Source: Pseudoruminococcus massiliensis (GTDB lineage Bacteria; Bacillota; Clostridia; Oscillospirales; Acutalibacteraceae). Taken from it: a DNA stretch of 58,884 nt. The first letter of the stretch is position 1, and each line of letters begins with the position of its first letter. Shown here in pieces: positions 36,009-45,426 of this stretch. The stretch lies in NCBI RefSeq assembly GCF_900291955.1, contig NZ_OLMR01000009.1:1-58884 (forward strand). Direction: 5' to 3'. Position numbers and translations under genes: made by a program. The notes beneath the pieces are model-generated. The model was given only the letters and a program-made list of their open reading frames with translations, made no database searches and was not told the DNA's origin.

Positions 36009-36776
36009 TTATTTTGAAGCTTCTTCGAGGAGAACGCCGAAATCTGCTGCCTTGAGTGATGCACCACCGATAAGACCACCGTCAACATCTGGCTGTGCAA
36101 GAAGCTCTGCTGCATTCTTTGGATTCATAGAACCACCATACTGAATTGTCATACCGTCTGCAACTGCCTTGTTGTATCTCTTTGCAACAACGCCACGAAT
36201 GAAAGAGCAAACCTCGTTTGCCTGCTCAGCTGTTGCAGTCTTGCCTGTGCCGATAGCCCATACTGGCTCGTAAGCAATGATAACATTCTTAGCGTCTTCT
36301 TCAGAAACGCCTGTGAATGCTGCTACTGTCTGAAGTTCAACAACATCTTCTGTAATGCCGTCTTCACGCTCAGAAAGCATCTCACCAACGCAAAGGATAA
36401 CCTTAAGACCTGCTGCAAGAGCTGCCTTAACTCTTCTGTTTACTGTGAGGTCAGTTTCGCCGAAATATTGTCTTCTTTCGCTGTGACCGATGATAACATA
36501 TTCTACACCCATTTCTGTAAGCATATCAGCAGAAATTTCGCCTGTGAAAGCACCACTCTTCTTGAAGTGAACATTCTCAGCACCAACCTTAATGTTTGTG
36601 CCCTTTGTAAGCTCTACTGCTGTTTCAAGGTTTGTGTAAGGTACGCAGATAACTACGCCACAAGTTGCTTTCTCAGCAATTGGCTTGAGGTCTTCAATAA
36701 GAGTCTTAGCCTCTGAACGAGTCTTATTCATTTTCCAGTTTCCTGCGATAATAGCTTGTCTTAATTCTTTATTCAT
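36009..36776 (-). CDS. tpiA: Triosephosphate isomerase
   Basis: It interconverts dihydroxyacetone phosphate and glyceraldehyde 3-phosphate. The 255-residue enzyme has AGNWKMNKT at the start, catalytic His in IIGHSERRQ, catalytic Glu in VIIAYEPVWAIGTGKTA, and IQYGGSMNPKNA and DGGLIGGASL phosphate loops. It follows pgk by 98 bp. The repeat element of locus 4 starts directly at its stop codon. Confidence 0.97.
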   Translation of the reverse strand: MNKELRQAIIAGNWKMNKTRSEAKTLIEDLKPIAEKATCGVVICVPYTNLETAVELTKGTNIKVGAENVHFKKSGAFTGEISADMLTEMGVEYVIIGHSERRQYFGETDLTVNRRVKAALAAGLKVILCVGEMLSEREDGITEDVVELQTVAAFTGVSEEDAKNVIIAYEPVWAIGTGKTATAEQANEVCSFIRGVVAKRYNKAVADGMTIQYGGSMNPKNAAELLAQPDVDGGLIGGASLKAADFGVLLEEASK

Positions 36777-36874
36777 TATGATTATCCCCTTTAATTTAAA
36801 TATTTTTAACAGAAAATCTCTGTTTTCATAGGGAAAGGGCAGAGCAATGCCCTACCCTTCCTTTTAAGCATATA

Positions 36875-38071
36875 TTAGTCCTTATCGTTGAGGCAAGCAA
36901 TGCCTGGAAGAACCTTACCCTCGAGGAATTCAAGAGATGCACCGCCACCTGTTGAGATGTGTGTCATCTTATCAGCAAAACCGAGGTTTTCAACAGCAGC
37001 AGCAGAGTCACCACCACCGATAATTGAAATAGCGTCAGATTCAGCAACAGCCTTAGCAACAGCGATTGTACCCTTTGCAAAGTTAGGCCACTCAGAAACG
37101 CCCATAGGTCCGTTCCATACTACTGTACCTGCATTTTTGATAGCGTCAGCAAAGAGCTTAGCTGTCTTTTCGCCGATATCAAGACCCATCCAGCCGTCAG
37201 GAATGTTGTCAGAATCAACTGGCTTAAACTCAGCGTCAGCCTTATATTCTGTTGCAACAACATTATCCTGAGGAATGAGGAAGTTTACGCCCTTTTCCTT
37301 AGCCTTAGCCATAATATCCTTAGCAAGCTCTACCTTATCAGACTCACAAATAGAAGTACCGATAGAATAGCCAAGAGCGTTCATAAATGTGTAAGCCATA
37401 CCGCCGCCGATGATGAGTGTATCAACCTTATCGAGGAGGTTTGTGATAACACCAATCTTATCAGAAACCTTAGCACCGCCGAGAATAGCAACAAAAGGTC
37501 TCTTAGGGTCAGCAAGAGCTCCGCCCATAATTGTGATTTCCTTCTGAATGAGGTAACCGCAAACTGCTGGGAGGTAATCAGCAACACCAGCTGTTGAAGC
37601 GTGTGCTCTGTGAGCTGTACCAAAAGCATCATTTACATAGATTTCTGCAAGAGAAGCAAGCTCCTTAGCGAATGCAGGGTCATTCTTTTCCTCTTCCTTA
37701 TGGAAACGAACATTCTCGATAAGCTCTACTTCGCCGTCCTTAAGAGAAGCAGCAATGCTCTTTGCACTCTCACCGATAACATCTTTAGCCATCTTAACTT
37801 CCTGACCAAGAGCCTTTGAGAGGTACTCAGCAACAGGAGCAAGAGAATATTTCATATTAAATTCGCCCTTTGGACGACCGAGGTGTGAACAAAGGATAAC
37901 CTTAGCCTGATGGTCAACAAGGTACTTAATTGTCTTAAGAGCTTCGTTAATACGCTTTGGGTCAGAGATATTTCCCTCTGCATCAAATGGTACATTGAAG
38001 TCGCAGCGAACAAGAACCTTCTTGCCCTTTACATCAATATCTTCAACTGTCTTTTTGTTTAAGTAGTTCAT
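36875..38071 (-). CDS. pgk: Phosphoglycerate kinase
   Basis: It makes ATP and 3-phosphoglycerate from 1,3-bisphosphoglycerate. The 398-residue product carries [19 protein letters not shown] at the start, [39 protein letters not shown] and the C-terminal [11 protein letters not shown] and [13 protein letters not shown] loops. The ATG at 38071 follows GAAAGGG by 8 nt; an in-frame upstream start is not needed. It is first after the promoter at 38138-38166. Confidence 0.97.
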   Translation of the reverse strand: MNYLNKKTVEDIDVKGKKVLVRCDFNVPFDAEGNISDPKRINEALKTIKYLVDHQAKVILCSHLGRPKGEFNMKYSLAPVAEYLSKALGQEVKMAKDVIGESAKSIAASLKDGEVELIENVRFHKEEEKNDPAFAKELASLAEIYVNDAFGTAHRAHASTAGVADYLPAVCGYLIQKEITIMGGALADPKRPFVAILGGAKVSDKIGVITNLLDKVDTLIIGGGMAYTFMNALGYSIGTSICESDKVELAKDIMAKAKEKGVNFLIPQDNVVATEYKADAEFKPVDSDNIPDGWMGLDIGEKTAKLFADAIKNAGTVVWNGPMGVSEWPNFAKGTIAVAKAVAESDAISIIGGGDSAAAVENLGFADKMTHISTGGGASLEFLEGKVLPGIACLNDKD

Positions 38072-38137
38072 TATATTGCACCCTTTCAAATTCATTGTCC
38101 CCGCAAAAGGATTAATTGCGGTAAACTTATTGATTTT

Positions 38138-38166
38138 ATTTTATAACAAATCCTAAATTATGTCAA
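38138..38166 (-). promoter_or_regulatory. Promoter of pgk-tpiA-gpmI
   Basis: TTGACA-17 bp-TAAAAT on the minus strand, about 65 bp before pgk. Confidence 0.8.
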
Positions 38167-38367
38167 TCCAGTTTTAATAAGTTACCGCAAATTTTTACAT
38201 AACTCTCTTATTTTACCCACAAATAAGCTATATTATTCAGTTTAAAGCAATAATTTCCAATTTACTTTTCATATCATTAAGCTCAACTTAAATTTTACTA
38301 TAATCATCAGTAAATTTTAATTTTTAAAGACTTTGCAGTGGCAAGCAGGCGAGCTGACAACAAAAAA

Positions 38368-38390
38368 GGAGCGAACATTGTTCACCCCTG
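38368..38390. repeat. Degenerate single palindrome of the dispersed family (locus 7)
   Basis: GGAGCGAACATTGTTCACCCC is an imperfect copy of the GGGCGAAC-NNN-GTTCGCCC module. The rest of the 38167-38405 gap is A+T-rich with nothing else I can support. Confidence 0.4.
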
Positions 38391-38405
38391 AATATCAAAC
38401 AAGCA

Positions 38406-38990
38406 TTATACCTTAATAAATTTATGAAGTCTGTTGACAAGCACAGCTGAAACAGCAATCTTAACTGCATCAAAAGGTAGAAAAGGAACTACACAAAGTG
38501 AAAGTGCATTCGCAAGGTCCATACTCTTACCAGAATTATTACAAAGAATAATAAACCAAGCTGTTCCAAATGCGTAACATACAAGTACGCCTATAATCAT
38601 TGCAACAATAAGAACCCAAAGTTTTCTTCCAAATAGTTTTACTGCAAGACCAATAATAATAGCTGTAAAAATAAAGCCTACAATATATCCGCCTGTCGGA
38701 GAAGCCAATTTTGCAAAGCCTGATGTTCCACCCGCAAAAACAGGTATTCCGATAAGGCCAAGAAGAATATAAATTACTACACTAGTTGTACCTTTCGCCA
38801 ATCCCAAAAATCCTGCTGCAAGACATATGCCAAGTATCTGAAAGGTTACAGGAACTTCTCCTATTGGAATTGAAATAAGCGAACATACCGATATAATAGC
38901 TGCAAAAAGTGCAATATATACTATATCAAGTATGCTTTTTCGGGAATTAACTTTCCCTTTAGTTTTCTTTGTTTCTTTAATGTTATCCAT
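38406..38990 (-). CDS. bioY: Biotin transporter substrate-binding membrane component
   Basis: BioY is the S component that captures biotin, usually working with a shared ECF energy-coupling module. The 194-residue protein has a basic cytoplasmic start, then six hydrophobic helices, with the BioY motifs IPIGEVPVTFQILGICLAAG and ASPTGGYIVGFIF near the expected places. GGAGG lies 8 nt before the ATG. A BirA-type operator overlaps its promoter. No ECF ATPase or T component is nearby. Confidence 0.95.
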   Translation of the reverse strand: MDNIKETKKTKGKVNSRKSILDIVYIALFAAIISVCSLISIPIGEVPVTFQILGICLAAGFLGLAKGTTSVVIYILLGLIGIPVFAGGTSGFAKLASPTGGYIVGFIFTAIIIGLAVKLFGRKLWVLIVAMIIGVLVCYAFGTAWFIILCNNSGKSMDLANALSLCVVPFLPFDAVKIAVSAVLVNRLHKFIKV

Positions 38991-39021
38991 CTTTTATTCC
39001 TCCAATTTTTTCAATAAGCAT

Positions 39022-39050
39022 ATTATATCTGATTTTTCTTTAATTGTCAA
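39022..39050 (-). promoter_or_regulatory. bioY promoter
   Basis: Perfect TTGACA-17 bp-TATAAT on the minus strand. Its -35 lies inside the BirA-type operator. Confidence 0.9.
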
Positions 39051-39075
39051 CCTTATTTTAAATTATAGTTAACAA
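39044..39075. promoter_or_regulatory. BirA-type biotin operator
   Basis: On the minus strand TTGTTAACT, 14 bp, GGTTGACAA: an inverted pair matching the known BirA operator pattern (TTGTTAACC, about 15 bp, GGTTTACAA-like). It covers the bioY -35, so biotin-bound BirA should repress bioY. BirA itself is not in the window. Confidence 0.85.
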
Positions 39076-39093
39076 TTAAAAATCTTTCCTCTC

Positions 39094-39122
39094 TTGCCTA
39101 AACAATATTTTTGTAGTATAAT
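39094..39122 (+). promoter_or_regulatory. Promoter of holB-ricT
   Basis: TTGCCT-17 bp-TATAAT, about 50 bp before holB, divergent from bioY. Confidence 0.7.
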
Positions 39123-39174
39123 TTCTATGGATAATACCGTAAGAACTGCGGTATAATCAGAAATAAGGTGTATT

Positions 39175-40143
39175 ATGGAAAGATTTGAAAATTTCGTCTC
39201 TAATAAACTCGTCAAAGATGAATTGAATACAGCTATGGACGCAAATTCTCTCCCCCACGCTATCATAATCGAGGGAGATGAAGGTACTGGCAAAAAAACT
39301 CTTGCCAAAATTATCGCAGAATATTGTGTCTGTTCATCAGATAAAACAAGACCTTGCGGCATATGTAAAAACTGCATTAAAGCAAAATCTCTTGCACACC
39401 CTGATATTAAAATTGTTGACGCTAAAGAGGATTCTCGTTTAATAAATGTTGCATCTATAAGAGAAATTCGCTCTGACGCTTATATAGTTCCGAATGAAGC
39501 CGAAAGAAAAGCTTATCTTATACTCAACTGCGATAAAATGCTTATACAGGCTCAAAATGCATTTTTAAAGGTTTTTGAAGAGCCTCCACAAAATGTTATT
39601 TTTGTTTTAACCTGCAAATCAGCAACCTCTCTACTTGAAACAATTCGTTCTCGTGCAAGAGTATTGTCACTCTATCCTGCCGATGAAAATGAAGCTATCG
39701 AAGTAGTTCAGGAGCGTTTGCCTGATGCGGATAAAAGTGATGTCATAAATGCAGTAATAAAATGCGATGGCAATATCGGAAAATCTATTGATTTTTTAAC
39801 AAACGGCAGTGGCACTGAGGAACAGCTTATTGCTGAACAAATTGCACAATCTATTCTTTTGCCCAAAAAATTTGAACTTCTCAAATGTTCAGCTAAGCTT
39901 TCATCAGATAGAGCCTTTGCAGACAGAGTTTTATCTAAGCTATATGAAATTCTTGCAGAGGCTGTAAAAATAACTGCTGGTGCAAATTCAAACAGTATAG
40001 CCGCAAAACCTCTTGCAGATAGGCTGACACGCAAAAGACTTTTTGAGCTTATGAATAAGGTTTCTGAGGCAAGATATCGAATCGAACGAAACATAAATAT
40101 GAATCTTTTCGGAGCGTGGTTCTGCTCTGAAATGAGATTATAA
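39175..40143 (+). CDS. holB: DNA polymerase III delta' subunit
   Basis: It is a clamp-loader subunit. The 322-residue product has LPHAIIIEGDEGTGKKTLA (P-loop 34-42), a zinc site of cysteines (CVCSS, then RPCGICKNC), ILNCDKMLIQAQNAFLKVFEEPP and TIRSRARVLSLY, the arginine-finger sensor region. It is followed 15 bp later by ricT, the usual neighbour in Firmicutes. AATAAGGTG precedes the ATG. Confidence 0.93.
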   Translation: MERFENFVSNKLVKDELNTAMDANSLPHAIIIEGDEGTGKKTLAKIIAEYCVCSSDKTRPCGICKNCIKAKSLAHPDIKIVDAKEDSRLINVASIREIRSDAYIVPNEAERKAYLILNCDKMLIQAQNAFLKVFEEPPQNVIFVLTCKSATSLLETIRSRARVLSLYPADENEAIEVVQERLPDADKSDVINAVIKCDGNIGKSIDFLTNGSGTEEQLIAEQIAQSILLPKKFELLKCSAKLSSDRAFADRVLSKLYEILAEAVKITAGANSNSIAAKPLADRLTRKRLFELMNKVSEARYRIERNINMNLFGAWFCSEMRL

Positions 40144-40158
40144 AGCTATGGAGGAAAT

Positions 40159-41025
40159 ATGGCAATAATTATAGGAGTAAAATTCAAGGGAGCGGGTAAA
40201 GTTTACTACTTTGACCCTGATGAAGCGATTTTAAACGCAGGTGACTATGTTGTTGTAGAAACATCTCGTGGAATAGAATGTGGAACTGTCACCTTTGGAA
40301 ACAGAGAAATAAATGATGATGGCTTAAATCGTCCACTCAAAAAAATAATTCGTCCTGCAACAGCCGAAGATATAGCTCATCTTGAAGACAATCGCAAAAA
40401 AGAAGAAAAGGCATACGGAATATGCTTAAAGAAAATTATTGAGCATAATCTTAAAATGAAGCTTGTAACAGTAGAATATACCTTTGATAATAATAAAATT
40501 CTTTTCTACTTTACAGCCGATGGCAGAGTTGATTTCAGAGAACTTGTAAAAGACCTTGCGGGAATTTTCCGAACAAGAATAGAGCTTCGCCAAATTGGTG
40601 TAAGAGATGAATCTAAAATGCTCGGTGGATTGGGCATATGTGGCAGAGAATTTTGCTGTAAAGGCTTTCTTTCTGATTTTCAGCCTGTTTCTATTAAAAT
40701 GGCAAAGGAACAGGGAATGTCACTTAATCCTGTAAAAATATCTGGTACTTGTGGCAGACTTATGTGCTGTCTGAAATATGAGCAAGAAGCATATTCCGAC
40801 CTTCTCAAGAAAACACCAAAAATCGGTGCATATGTTTCCACTCCAGATGGCAAGGGTACTGTTGTTGACCAAAATCTCATCAAAGGTATTCTCAATATTC
40901 AGCTACAAAAAAATCCAGATTCTCCGCCTAAGTCGTATAAGGTTAATGAAGTCAAGCTTATAAAAGATGGTCAGATTAAGATTAACAAGAACGAACAAGA
41001 GGAGTTGAAGGGTCTTGAAGGGTAA
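40159..41025 (+). CDS. ricT: PSP1-domain protein RicT (YaaT)
   Basis: The 288-residue protein has a PSP1 C-terminal-type domain with the four-cysteine segment GGLGICGREFCCKGF and GTCGRLMCCLKYE (near 155-215). In Bacillus subtilis RicT joins RicA and RicF in an Fe-S complex that helps RNase Y mature mRNAs and influences sporulation and biofilm. Strong GGAGG upstream of the ATG. RicA/RicF are not in view. Confidence 0.93.
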   Translation: MAIIIGVKFKGAGKVYYFDPDEAILNAGDYVVVETSRGIECGTVTFGNREINDDGLNRPLKKIIRPATAEDIAHLEDNRKKEEKAYGICLKKIIEHNLKMKLVTVEYTFDNNKILFYFTADGRVDFRELVKDLAGIFRTRIELRQIGVRDESKMLGGLGICGREFCCKGFLSDFQPVSIKMAKEQGMSLNPVKISGTCGRLMCCLKYEQEAYSDLLKKTPKIGAYVSTPDGKGTVVDQNLIKGILNIQLQKNPDSPPKSYKVNEVKLIKDGQIKINKNEQEELKGLEG

Positions 41026-41284
41026 GAAATCGACAGCAAAGACTTTTATGTTTGTAATGCTTGGAATTTCAGTTGTTATCAGTATTACAGCAATTATTCT
41101 TATGTTTACAATGAAAGAACAAAGTATGCTTGCAAGAAAGATAATGTTTTCGAGTGTTATAGCTATACTTGAAGTATGCTATATAATAAAATTCAATATT
41201 ATCGACCGAAAAAACGCAAAGCTTAATACAGCTATTATGACAATCCTTATGATTGCTCTTGCTGTATGCTTATGGATATTTTAA
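41015..41284 (+). CDS. Small three-helix membrane protein of unknown function
   Basis: The 89-residue product has three hydrophobic helices (FMFVMLGISVVISITAIILMF, IMFSSVIAILEVCYIIKF, IMTILMIALAVCLWIF) between basic loops. It overlaps ricT by 11 bp with a TTG start preceded by AAGG, so it is translationally coupled. I do not recognise a family; its conservation beside ricT has not been checked. Confidence 0.6.
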   Translation: MKGKKSTAKTFMFVMLGISVVISITAIILMFTMKEQSMLARKIMFSSVIAILEVCYIIKFNIIDRKNAKLNTAIMTILMIALAVCLWIF

Positions 41285-41307
41285 GTAATAAATCTTAATT
41301 TAAAAAA

Positions 41308-41351
41308 CAAAGCATTCCTTAAATTTCGTTGAGAATTAAGGAGTGCTTTTA
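41308..41351 (+). terminator. Terminator of holB-ricT unit
   Basis: AAAGCATTCCTTAA and TTAAGGAGTGCTTT pair with one G-T, then TTATG. Confidence 0.7.
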
Positions 41352-41382
41352 TGTTATCTTAACATAAATTTAAAACTACTAA

Positions 41383-41757
41383 GCAGGCGAACACAGTTCG
41401 CCCCTACGATTTACTAACTATCTCCCTAAAGACACTCAAAAGTTTCGCTCGAGCCTTTTCAAAGGCTCGCAGGGTCGAGGGACGGAGTCCCTCGTAGGTT
41501 TTAAGGGCAAAGCCCTTAACATTCTTTGCTCTATAAGGGCGGACAAAGTCCGCCCTTATGGAACTAATGTTGCTAACAATAGAAAATTAAGCGGTGGACA
41601 AAATCCACCGCTTTAGAAGTAAAGAATGTTGGGCTTCGCCCAAAGGTGTTTTGCTCTCTGCGGAGAGCGTCCAAAGGCTCTGCCTTTGGAAACTGCAAGC
41701 TTTTGAAAAAGCTTGAGCAAAACTTTTAAGTGTCTTATGGAAGTTTATTAGCTAATA
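41383..41757. repeat. Full-size dispersed palindromic repeat element (locus 5)
   Basis: About 375 bp between convergent genes. Its module order largely matches locus 2: GGCGAAC-ACA-GTTCGCC (41385), CTCGAGCCTTTTCAAAGGCTCG, GAGGGAC-GGA-GTCCCTC, AAGGGC-AAA-GCCCTT, AAGGGCGGAC-AAA-GTCCGCCCTT (41535-41557), AAGCGGTGGA/TCCACCGCTT (41589-41613), TTGGGC-TTC-GCCCAA, CTCTCTGCGGAGAG, CCAAAGGC-TCT-GCCTTTGG and AAGCTTTTGAAAAAGCTT. Ends are related inverted repeats (TTACTAACTATCTCCCTAAAG versus its counterpart at 41735-41757). Confidence 0.85.
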
Positions 41758-41764
41758 TGCTAAC

Positions 41765-42646
41765 TTATCTCTTTTTTCTCGAAATAACAGCTATTCCAAG
41801 AACATAGAACAAAATTGATGTAGCAATTAAAATAAGTATGCTTGCAAGTGTAGAAACCTCCCAAGAGCCTATCGTAAAATCAACGCCAAGCTCTTCTCTT
41901 ATTGACGGTATTGCAACATCTGAAACCATAGCTGGTACACCGTCAAAAGACCTTTCAAATGGAACCTCCATAAATATCTTTCTAAAAATAGACGCTGCGT
42001 GAGATATAGGAAAAATCTTAACAACTGTAGCAACACTTTCAGGCATAGAACCAACAGGAAGATATATTCCAGTAATAAAGCCAATCAGTGTTCCGATAAC
42101 TGTACTTGCAGTTGCAAACGCATTTGTACTGCTAAAGAATGATACCACAAAAAACATCATTGAAGAACCTGCAAGAACAGTAAGAAGAATCATTCCGAGA
42201 ACCTTCAAAATTGAAACGAAAGGTAAAATCTCTCCACCGCTTGCAACTATGTAAAGCTCACCAACTGCAAAAGCAATAACACTCATAATCACACCAATAA
42301 CAAATGCACTTATGATATATCCGCCAGCAATAGAGCTTCTTGAAATAGGTGAACAACGAAAATCCTTTTCTATCTTCTTAGCCTTGTCATCAACAATAAC
42401 GCCAAATGCACCTAAGGTCGTAGAAATTGATGTTACTGCAAGAATTCCTGCAATAAGCCAGCTATCCATAAGAAATTTTGTACCCTCAATTTTAATACCA
42501 GAAACATTATCAAAGCTGTTTACAAGTTGGTTACCAAGAAAAAACGCATATAAACCTATAACAATTAAAACTGCAAGCAAAGAAAAGAATACGGAACTCT
42601 TATCTCTGAAAAAAAGTTTTAAATTTCTCTTAGCAAATAGAATCAT
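41765..42646 (-). CDS. ABC-2 type transporter permease
   Basis: The 293-residue membrane protein has six hydrophobic helices in ABC-2 arrangement, including FFSLLAVLIVIGLYAFFLG near the start and IGTLIGFITGIYLPVGSMP with the characteristic G-Y-x-P-x-G motif. It overlaps the ATPase gene by 4 bp (ATGA), so both are made together. It probably exports an unknown compound such as a lipid or antimicrobial; the DUF3021/LytTR genes upstream suggest regulation of this pump. Confidence 0.9.
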   Translation of the reverse strand: MILFAKRNLKLFFRDKSSVFFSLLAVLIVIGLYAFFLGNQLVNSFDNVSGIKIEGTKFLMDSWLIAGILAVTSISTTLGAFGVIVDDKAKKIEKDFRCSPISRSSIAGGYIISAFVIGVIMSVIAFAVGELYIVASGGEILPFVSILKVLGMILLTVLAGSSMMFFVVSFFSSTNAFATASTVIGTLIGFITGIYLPVGSMPESVATVVKIFPISHAASIFRKIFMEVPFERSFDGVPAMVSDVAIPSIREELGVDFTIGSWEVSTLASILILIATSILFYVLGIAVISRKKR

Positions 42647-43560
42647 TCTCTTATCTCCTTTCCTGTTATTGCAATAAAGGCATCGTCCATAGTTCCGTTT
42701 AATACTTCAAAGCCATCTATATAATCTCTGCAAGCATCAAGAATCGACAAAGAGTCCATAGTACTTTTAATATTAATTTTTATATCTGCTCCAACCTCGG
42801 CAAAAGCAAGCTTATTATTTTGCAGATATTCTTTAGCTCCAGTATTATTTTTCTTTGGCGAGATTATTAGAATATCCCCTGCATATTTTTCTTTAAGTTC
42901 AACCGGAGTGCCTTTTGCAGAGATTTCCCCTCCGTCAATAACAACAACATAATCCGCCTCAGCAGCTTCCTCCATATAATGTGTTGTAAGGAAAACTGTC
43001 ATTTTTGTTTCCTCTTGAAGCTTGCGAATGGTTTCCCATACAGATTTTCTCGTCTGAGGGTCAAGACCTGTTGTCGGCTCATCAAGAAAAAGTATCTTAG
43101 GTGTATTTACTAAGGCTCTTGCAATATCTGCCCTTCGGCGTTGACCACCCGAAAGCTTACCATATCTTCTATTCTGAATTTCAGTAACACCTGTAACAGC
43201 CATAGCCTTCTCAACATTTTCACGAAGTTTATCTCCGCTAAGTCCATAAAATCCGCCACGAATCATAATATTTTCTTTGATAGTGAGCATTTGGTCAAGA
43301 ACTCCGTCTTGAAAAACTGCACCTATCTGACTACGGATTTTATCGTCCTCGTGTCCCAATTTTCTTCCACAGACAATAACTTCTCCACTGTCTGGTTTCA
43401 AGAAGGTAGTAATTATATCAATAGTAGTAGATTTGCCAGCACCATTCGGACCTAAGAACGCAAATAGCTTTCCGCTCTCAACATAAAAGCTAAGTGATTT
43501 AACCGCTTGAACATTACCATATGATTTTTTCAGATTTTTAACTTCAATTATCTTTTCCAT
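42643..43560 (-). CDS. ABC transporter ATP-binding protein (DrrA-like)
   Basis: The 305-residue ATPase has Walker A GPNGAGKST, signature LSGGQRRR, Walker B ILFLDEPTTGLDP and H-loop TTHYMEE. The domain after residue 220 (SAKGTPVELKEKYAGD and beyond) is the DrrA-type C-terminal extension. GGAGG precedes the ATG. It overlaps DUF3021 upstream by 17 bp and the permease by 4 bp. Confidence 0.93.
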   Translation of the reverse strand: MEKIIEVKNLKKSYGNVQAVKSLSFYVESGKLFAFLGPNGAGKSTTIDIITTFLKPDSGEVIVCGRKLGHEDDKIRSQIGAVFQDGVLDQMLTIKENIMIRGGFYGLSGDKLRENVEKAMAVTGVTEIQNRRYGKLSGGQRRRADIARALVNTPKILFLDEPTTGLDPQTRKSVWETIRKLQEETKMTVFLTTHYMEEAAEADYVVVIDGGEISAKGTPVELKEKYAGDILIISPKKNNTGAKEYLQNNKLAFAEVGADIKINIKSTMDSLSILDACRDYIDGFEVLNGTMDDAFIAITGKEIRE

Positions 43561-43984
43561 TGTTTTTCCTCCTGTTTTTTATAATCTTATTTATATTATT
43601 CGCAAATTGTCTTTCTTGAAAGAATGTTATTCCATAAACAGCAAAATAGATAATTAAGTCAATAACAATAATTTCTAAAATCCATTTTATACTCATAGGA
43701 AACCACTGATACCATAAGCCGCCCATAAGTATTACACAAGCTGAAACTTCTATTATGCCAATAAGTATATATAGCCATTGCGGAATAGGATTTGAAATTT
43801 TCTCTGAAATGATACCAGTAATAAACATCAAAAAAGAAATTACAAAACAAAGAAGTGCCATTTGAAATATCCATTCTATTCCTATTCCATTTGCATAATA
43901 TGAATAGTTAAAAATTGCAACCACCAACGAAGCTATCGTATATGATGAAAAAAATATATTAACAAAGCGTTTTAATCCATTCAT
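43544..43984 (-). CDS. DUF3021 membrane protein
   Basis: The 146-residue protein has four hydrophobic helices and a basic C-terminal tail (KIIKNRRKNNGKDN). Proteins like this are encoded right after LytTR regulators and are thought to hold or modulate them at the membrane. It is 12 bp after the LytTR gene and overlaps the ABC ATPase by 17 bp. GGAGGAG lies 6 nt before the ATG. Confidence 0.82.
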   Translation of the reverse strand: MNGLKRFVNIFFSSYTIASLVVAIFNYSYYANGIGIEWIFQMALLCFVISFLMFITGIISEKISNPIPQWLYILIGIIEVSACVILMGGLWYQWFPMSIKWILEIIVIDLIIYFAVYGITFFQERQFANNINKIIKNRRKNNGKDN

Positions 43985-43996
43985 AATTAACTCCTC

Positions 43997-44434
43997 CTAT
44001 AATCCAAATTTTTTCTTAAAGTCTGGCACATAGTGACGATTTATTATAAGCTTTTCACCATTTATCAATAGCACTTCATATTTTCCATTCAACATAGGCT
44101 TTACTTTCTCAATAAAATCTATATTTAAAATACACGACTTACTTATACGCACAAAGCTTGAATTTATGAGAGCCTCTTCAAATTCAAAAAGTTTCATTTT
44201 ACTTTCATAAACATCATTTTCACAATATATAAATGTTTTCTCATCTACACTTTCTATATAACAAACAGCTTCATGGTTGATTTTTTGTAAATATCCGTCC
44301 TTATAGGCGGTTATGGTAAAGGAACATATTTTAATCGCATCTATAATCTTTTGCAGTTCAGAATTTATTTCAGAACAGCGAATAACTATTTCCGTTTCTT
44401 TTAAATTTCTGTCTTGTTCTATCACAAGCTTCAT
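43997..44434 (-). CDS. LytTR-domain DNA-binding regulator
   Basis: The 145-residue protein ends with a LytTR domain (about 45-145): NHEAVCYIESVDEKTFIYC, FEEALINSSFVRISKSCILN, EKVKPMLNGKYEVLLINGEKLIINRHYVPDFKKKFG. No receiver domain is present, as usual for the LytTR-DUF3021 pairs. AAGGAGG precedes the ATG. It probably controls its own operon, including the ABC exporter; the 171-bp gap upstream is divergent from the next gene and holds a TATAGT box but no proven site. Confidence 0.9.
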   Translation of the reverse strand: MKLVIEQDRNLKETEIVIRCSEINSELQKIIDAIKICSFTITAYKDGYLQKINHEAVCYIESVDEKTFIYCENDVYESKMKLFEFEEALINSSFVRISKSCILNIDFIEKVKPMLNGKYEVLLINGEKLIINRHYVPDFKKKFGL

Positions 44435-44605
44435 CTCATAACCTCCTTACAAATAAACTATATCACATAAAAATCGCTGAGTAAATCAAATTCAGGTAAA
44501 ATGCACTTAATGGCATATAAACTGCATTCAAGCTCACTATTAAATGAATTTTTCTGAATAATCTGGCTAAAATAAACCCAGTACAACAAGAAAAGAGGAA
44601 AATTT

Positions 44606-45313
44606 GTGGATTTACTTAATATTGCACTAACCTCAATAGGTTCTATTATAGTGCTATTCTTGCTTACAAAGCTTATCGGAAATCGCCAGATGTCAGAGCT
44701 AAATATGTTCGATTATATTAATGGAATAACTATTGGTTCTATTGCCGCAGAAATGGCAACTTCTCTTGAGGGCGATTTTCTCAAACCACTTCTTGCAATG
44801 ATAATCTACGGAGTAGTAACTGTTTTAATTTCAATTCTTGCAAACAAAAATATAAAGCTCAGAAGGTTTTTCAATGGTAAAACCCTCATATTATATAAAA
44901 ACAATAAGCTTTTCTACAAAAATTTCAAAAAAGCCCGTATAGATATGAACGAATTTCTTTCACAGCTAAGAATTAATGGATATTTTAACCTAAGTGAATT
45001 AGAAGCTGTTTTTCTTGAAGAAAACGGAAAAATTTCCGCCTTGCCAAAATCCGAATCTCGTCCACTTATTCCTAAAGATATAGCACTTTTTCCTGATAAG
45101 GACGAACCTCTTATAACACTTGTAATTGACGGCAAAGTTTTGACAGGCAACCTGAAATTTTCTGGAAAAGATATTACTTGGCTAAACAAAAAGCTCAAAG
45201 AGCAAAATATAAACAGAATTTCTGATGTATTTCTTGCGGTTTGTGATAGCAATGATAAAATTACAAGCTATAAAAAAATAAAAAATAAACCTGATAGAGA
45301 TATGTTCCAATAA
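44606..45313 (+). CDS. YetF-like membrane protein (DUF421)
   Basis: The 235-residue protein has three N-terminal hydrophobic helices with LTKLIGNRQMSELNMFDYINGITIGSIAAEMA, the hallmark of the family, then a soluble domain with NGYFNLSELEAVFLEENGKIS and PLITLVIDGKVL. The start is GTG with AGAGGAAAA upstream. Bacillus relatives are found in the spore or cell membrane; function is not well known. It stands alone. Confidence 0.88.
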   Translation: MDLLNIALTSIGSIIVLFLLTKLIGNRQMSELNMFDYINGITIGSIAAEMATSLEGDFLKPLLAMIIYGVVTVLISILANKNIKLRRFFNGKTLILYKNNKLFYKNFKKARIDMNEFLSQLRINGYFNLSELEAVFLEENGKISALPKSESRPLIPKDIALFPDKDEPLITLVIDGKVLTGNLKFSGKDITWLNKKLKEQNINRISDVFLAVCDSNDKITSYKKIKNKPDRDMFQ

Positions 45314-45367
45314 GACGCTATATTTGAAAACTACAAGCTTTTAAACTTATTACTGAACTTATATAAT

Positions 45368-45422
45368 AAAAACCTCTTGATGTTTTGAACTAAAAAATTC
45401 ATTTACATCAAGAGGTTTTTTT
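45368..45422. terminator. Terminator between convergent yetF-like gene and the heme operon
   Basis: AAAAACCTCTTGATGT pairs with ACATCAAGAGGTTTTT across an A+T-rich loop, with U-runs on both strands. Confidence 0.85.
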
Positions 45423-45426
45423 GAAT

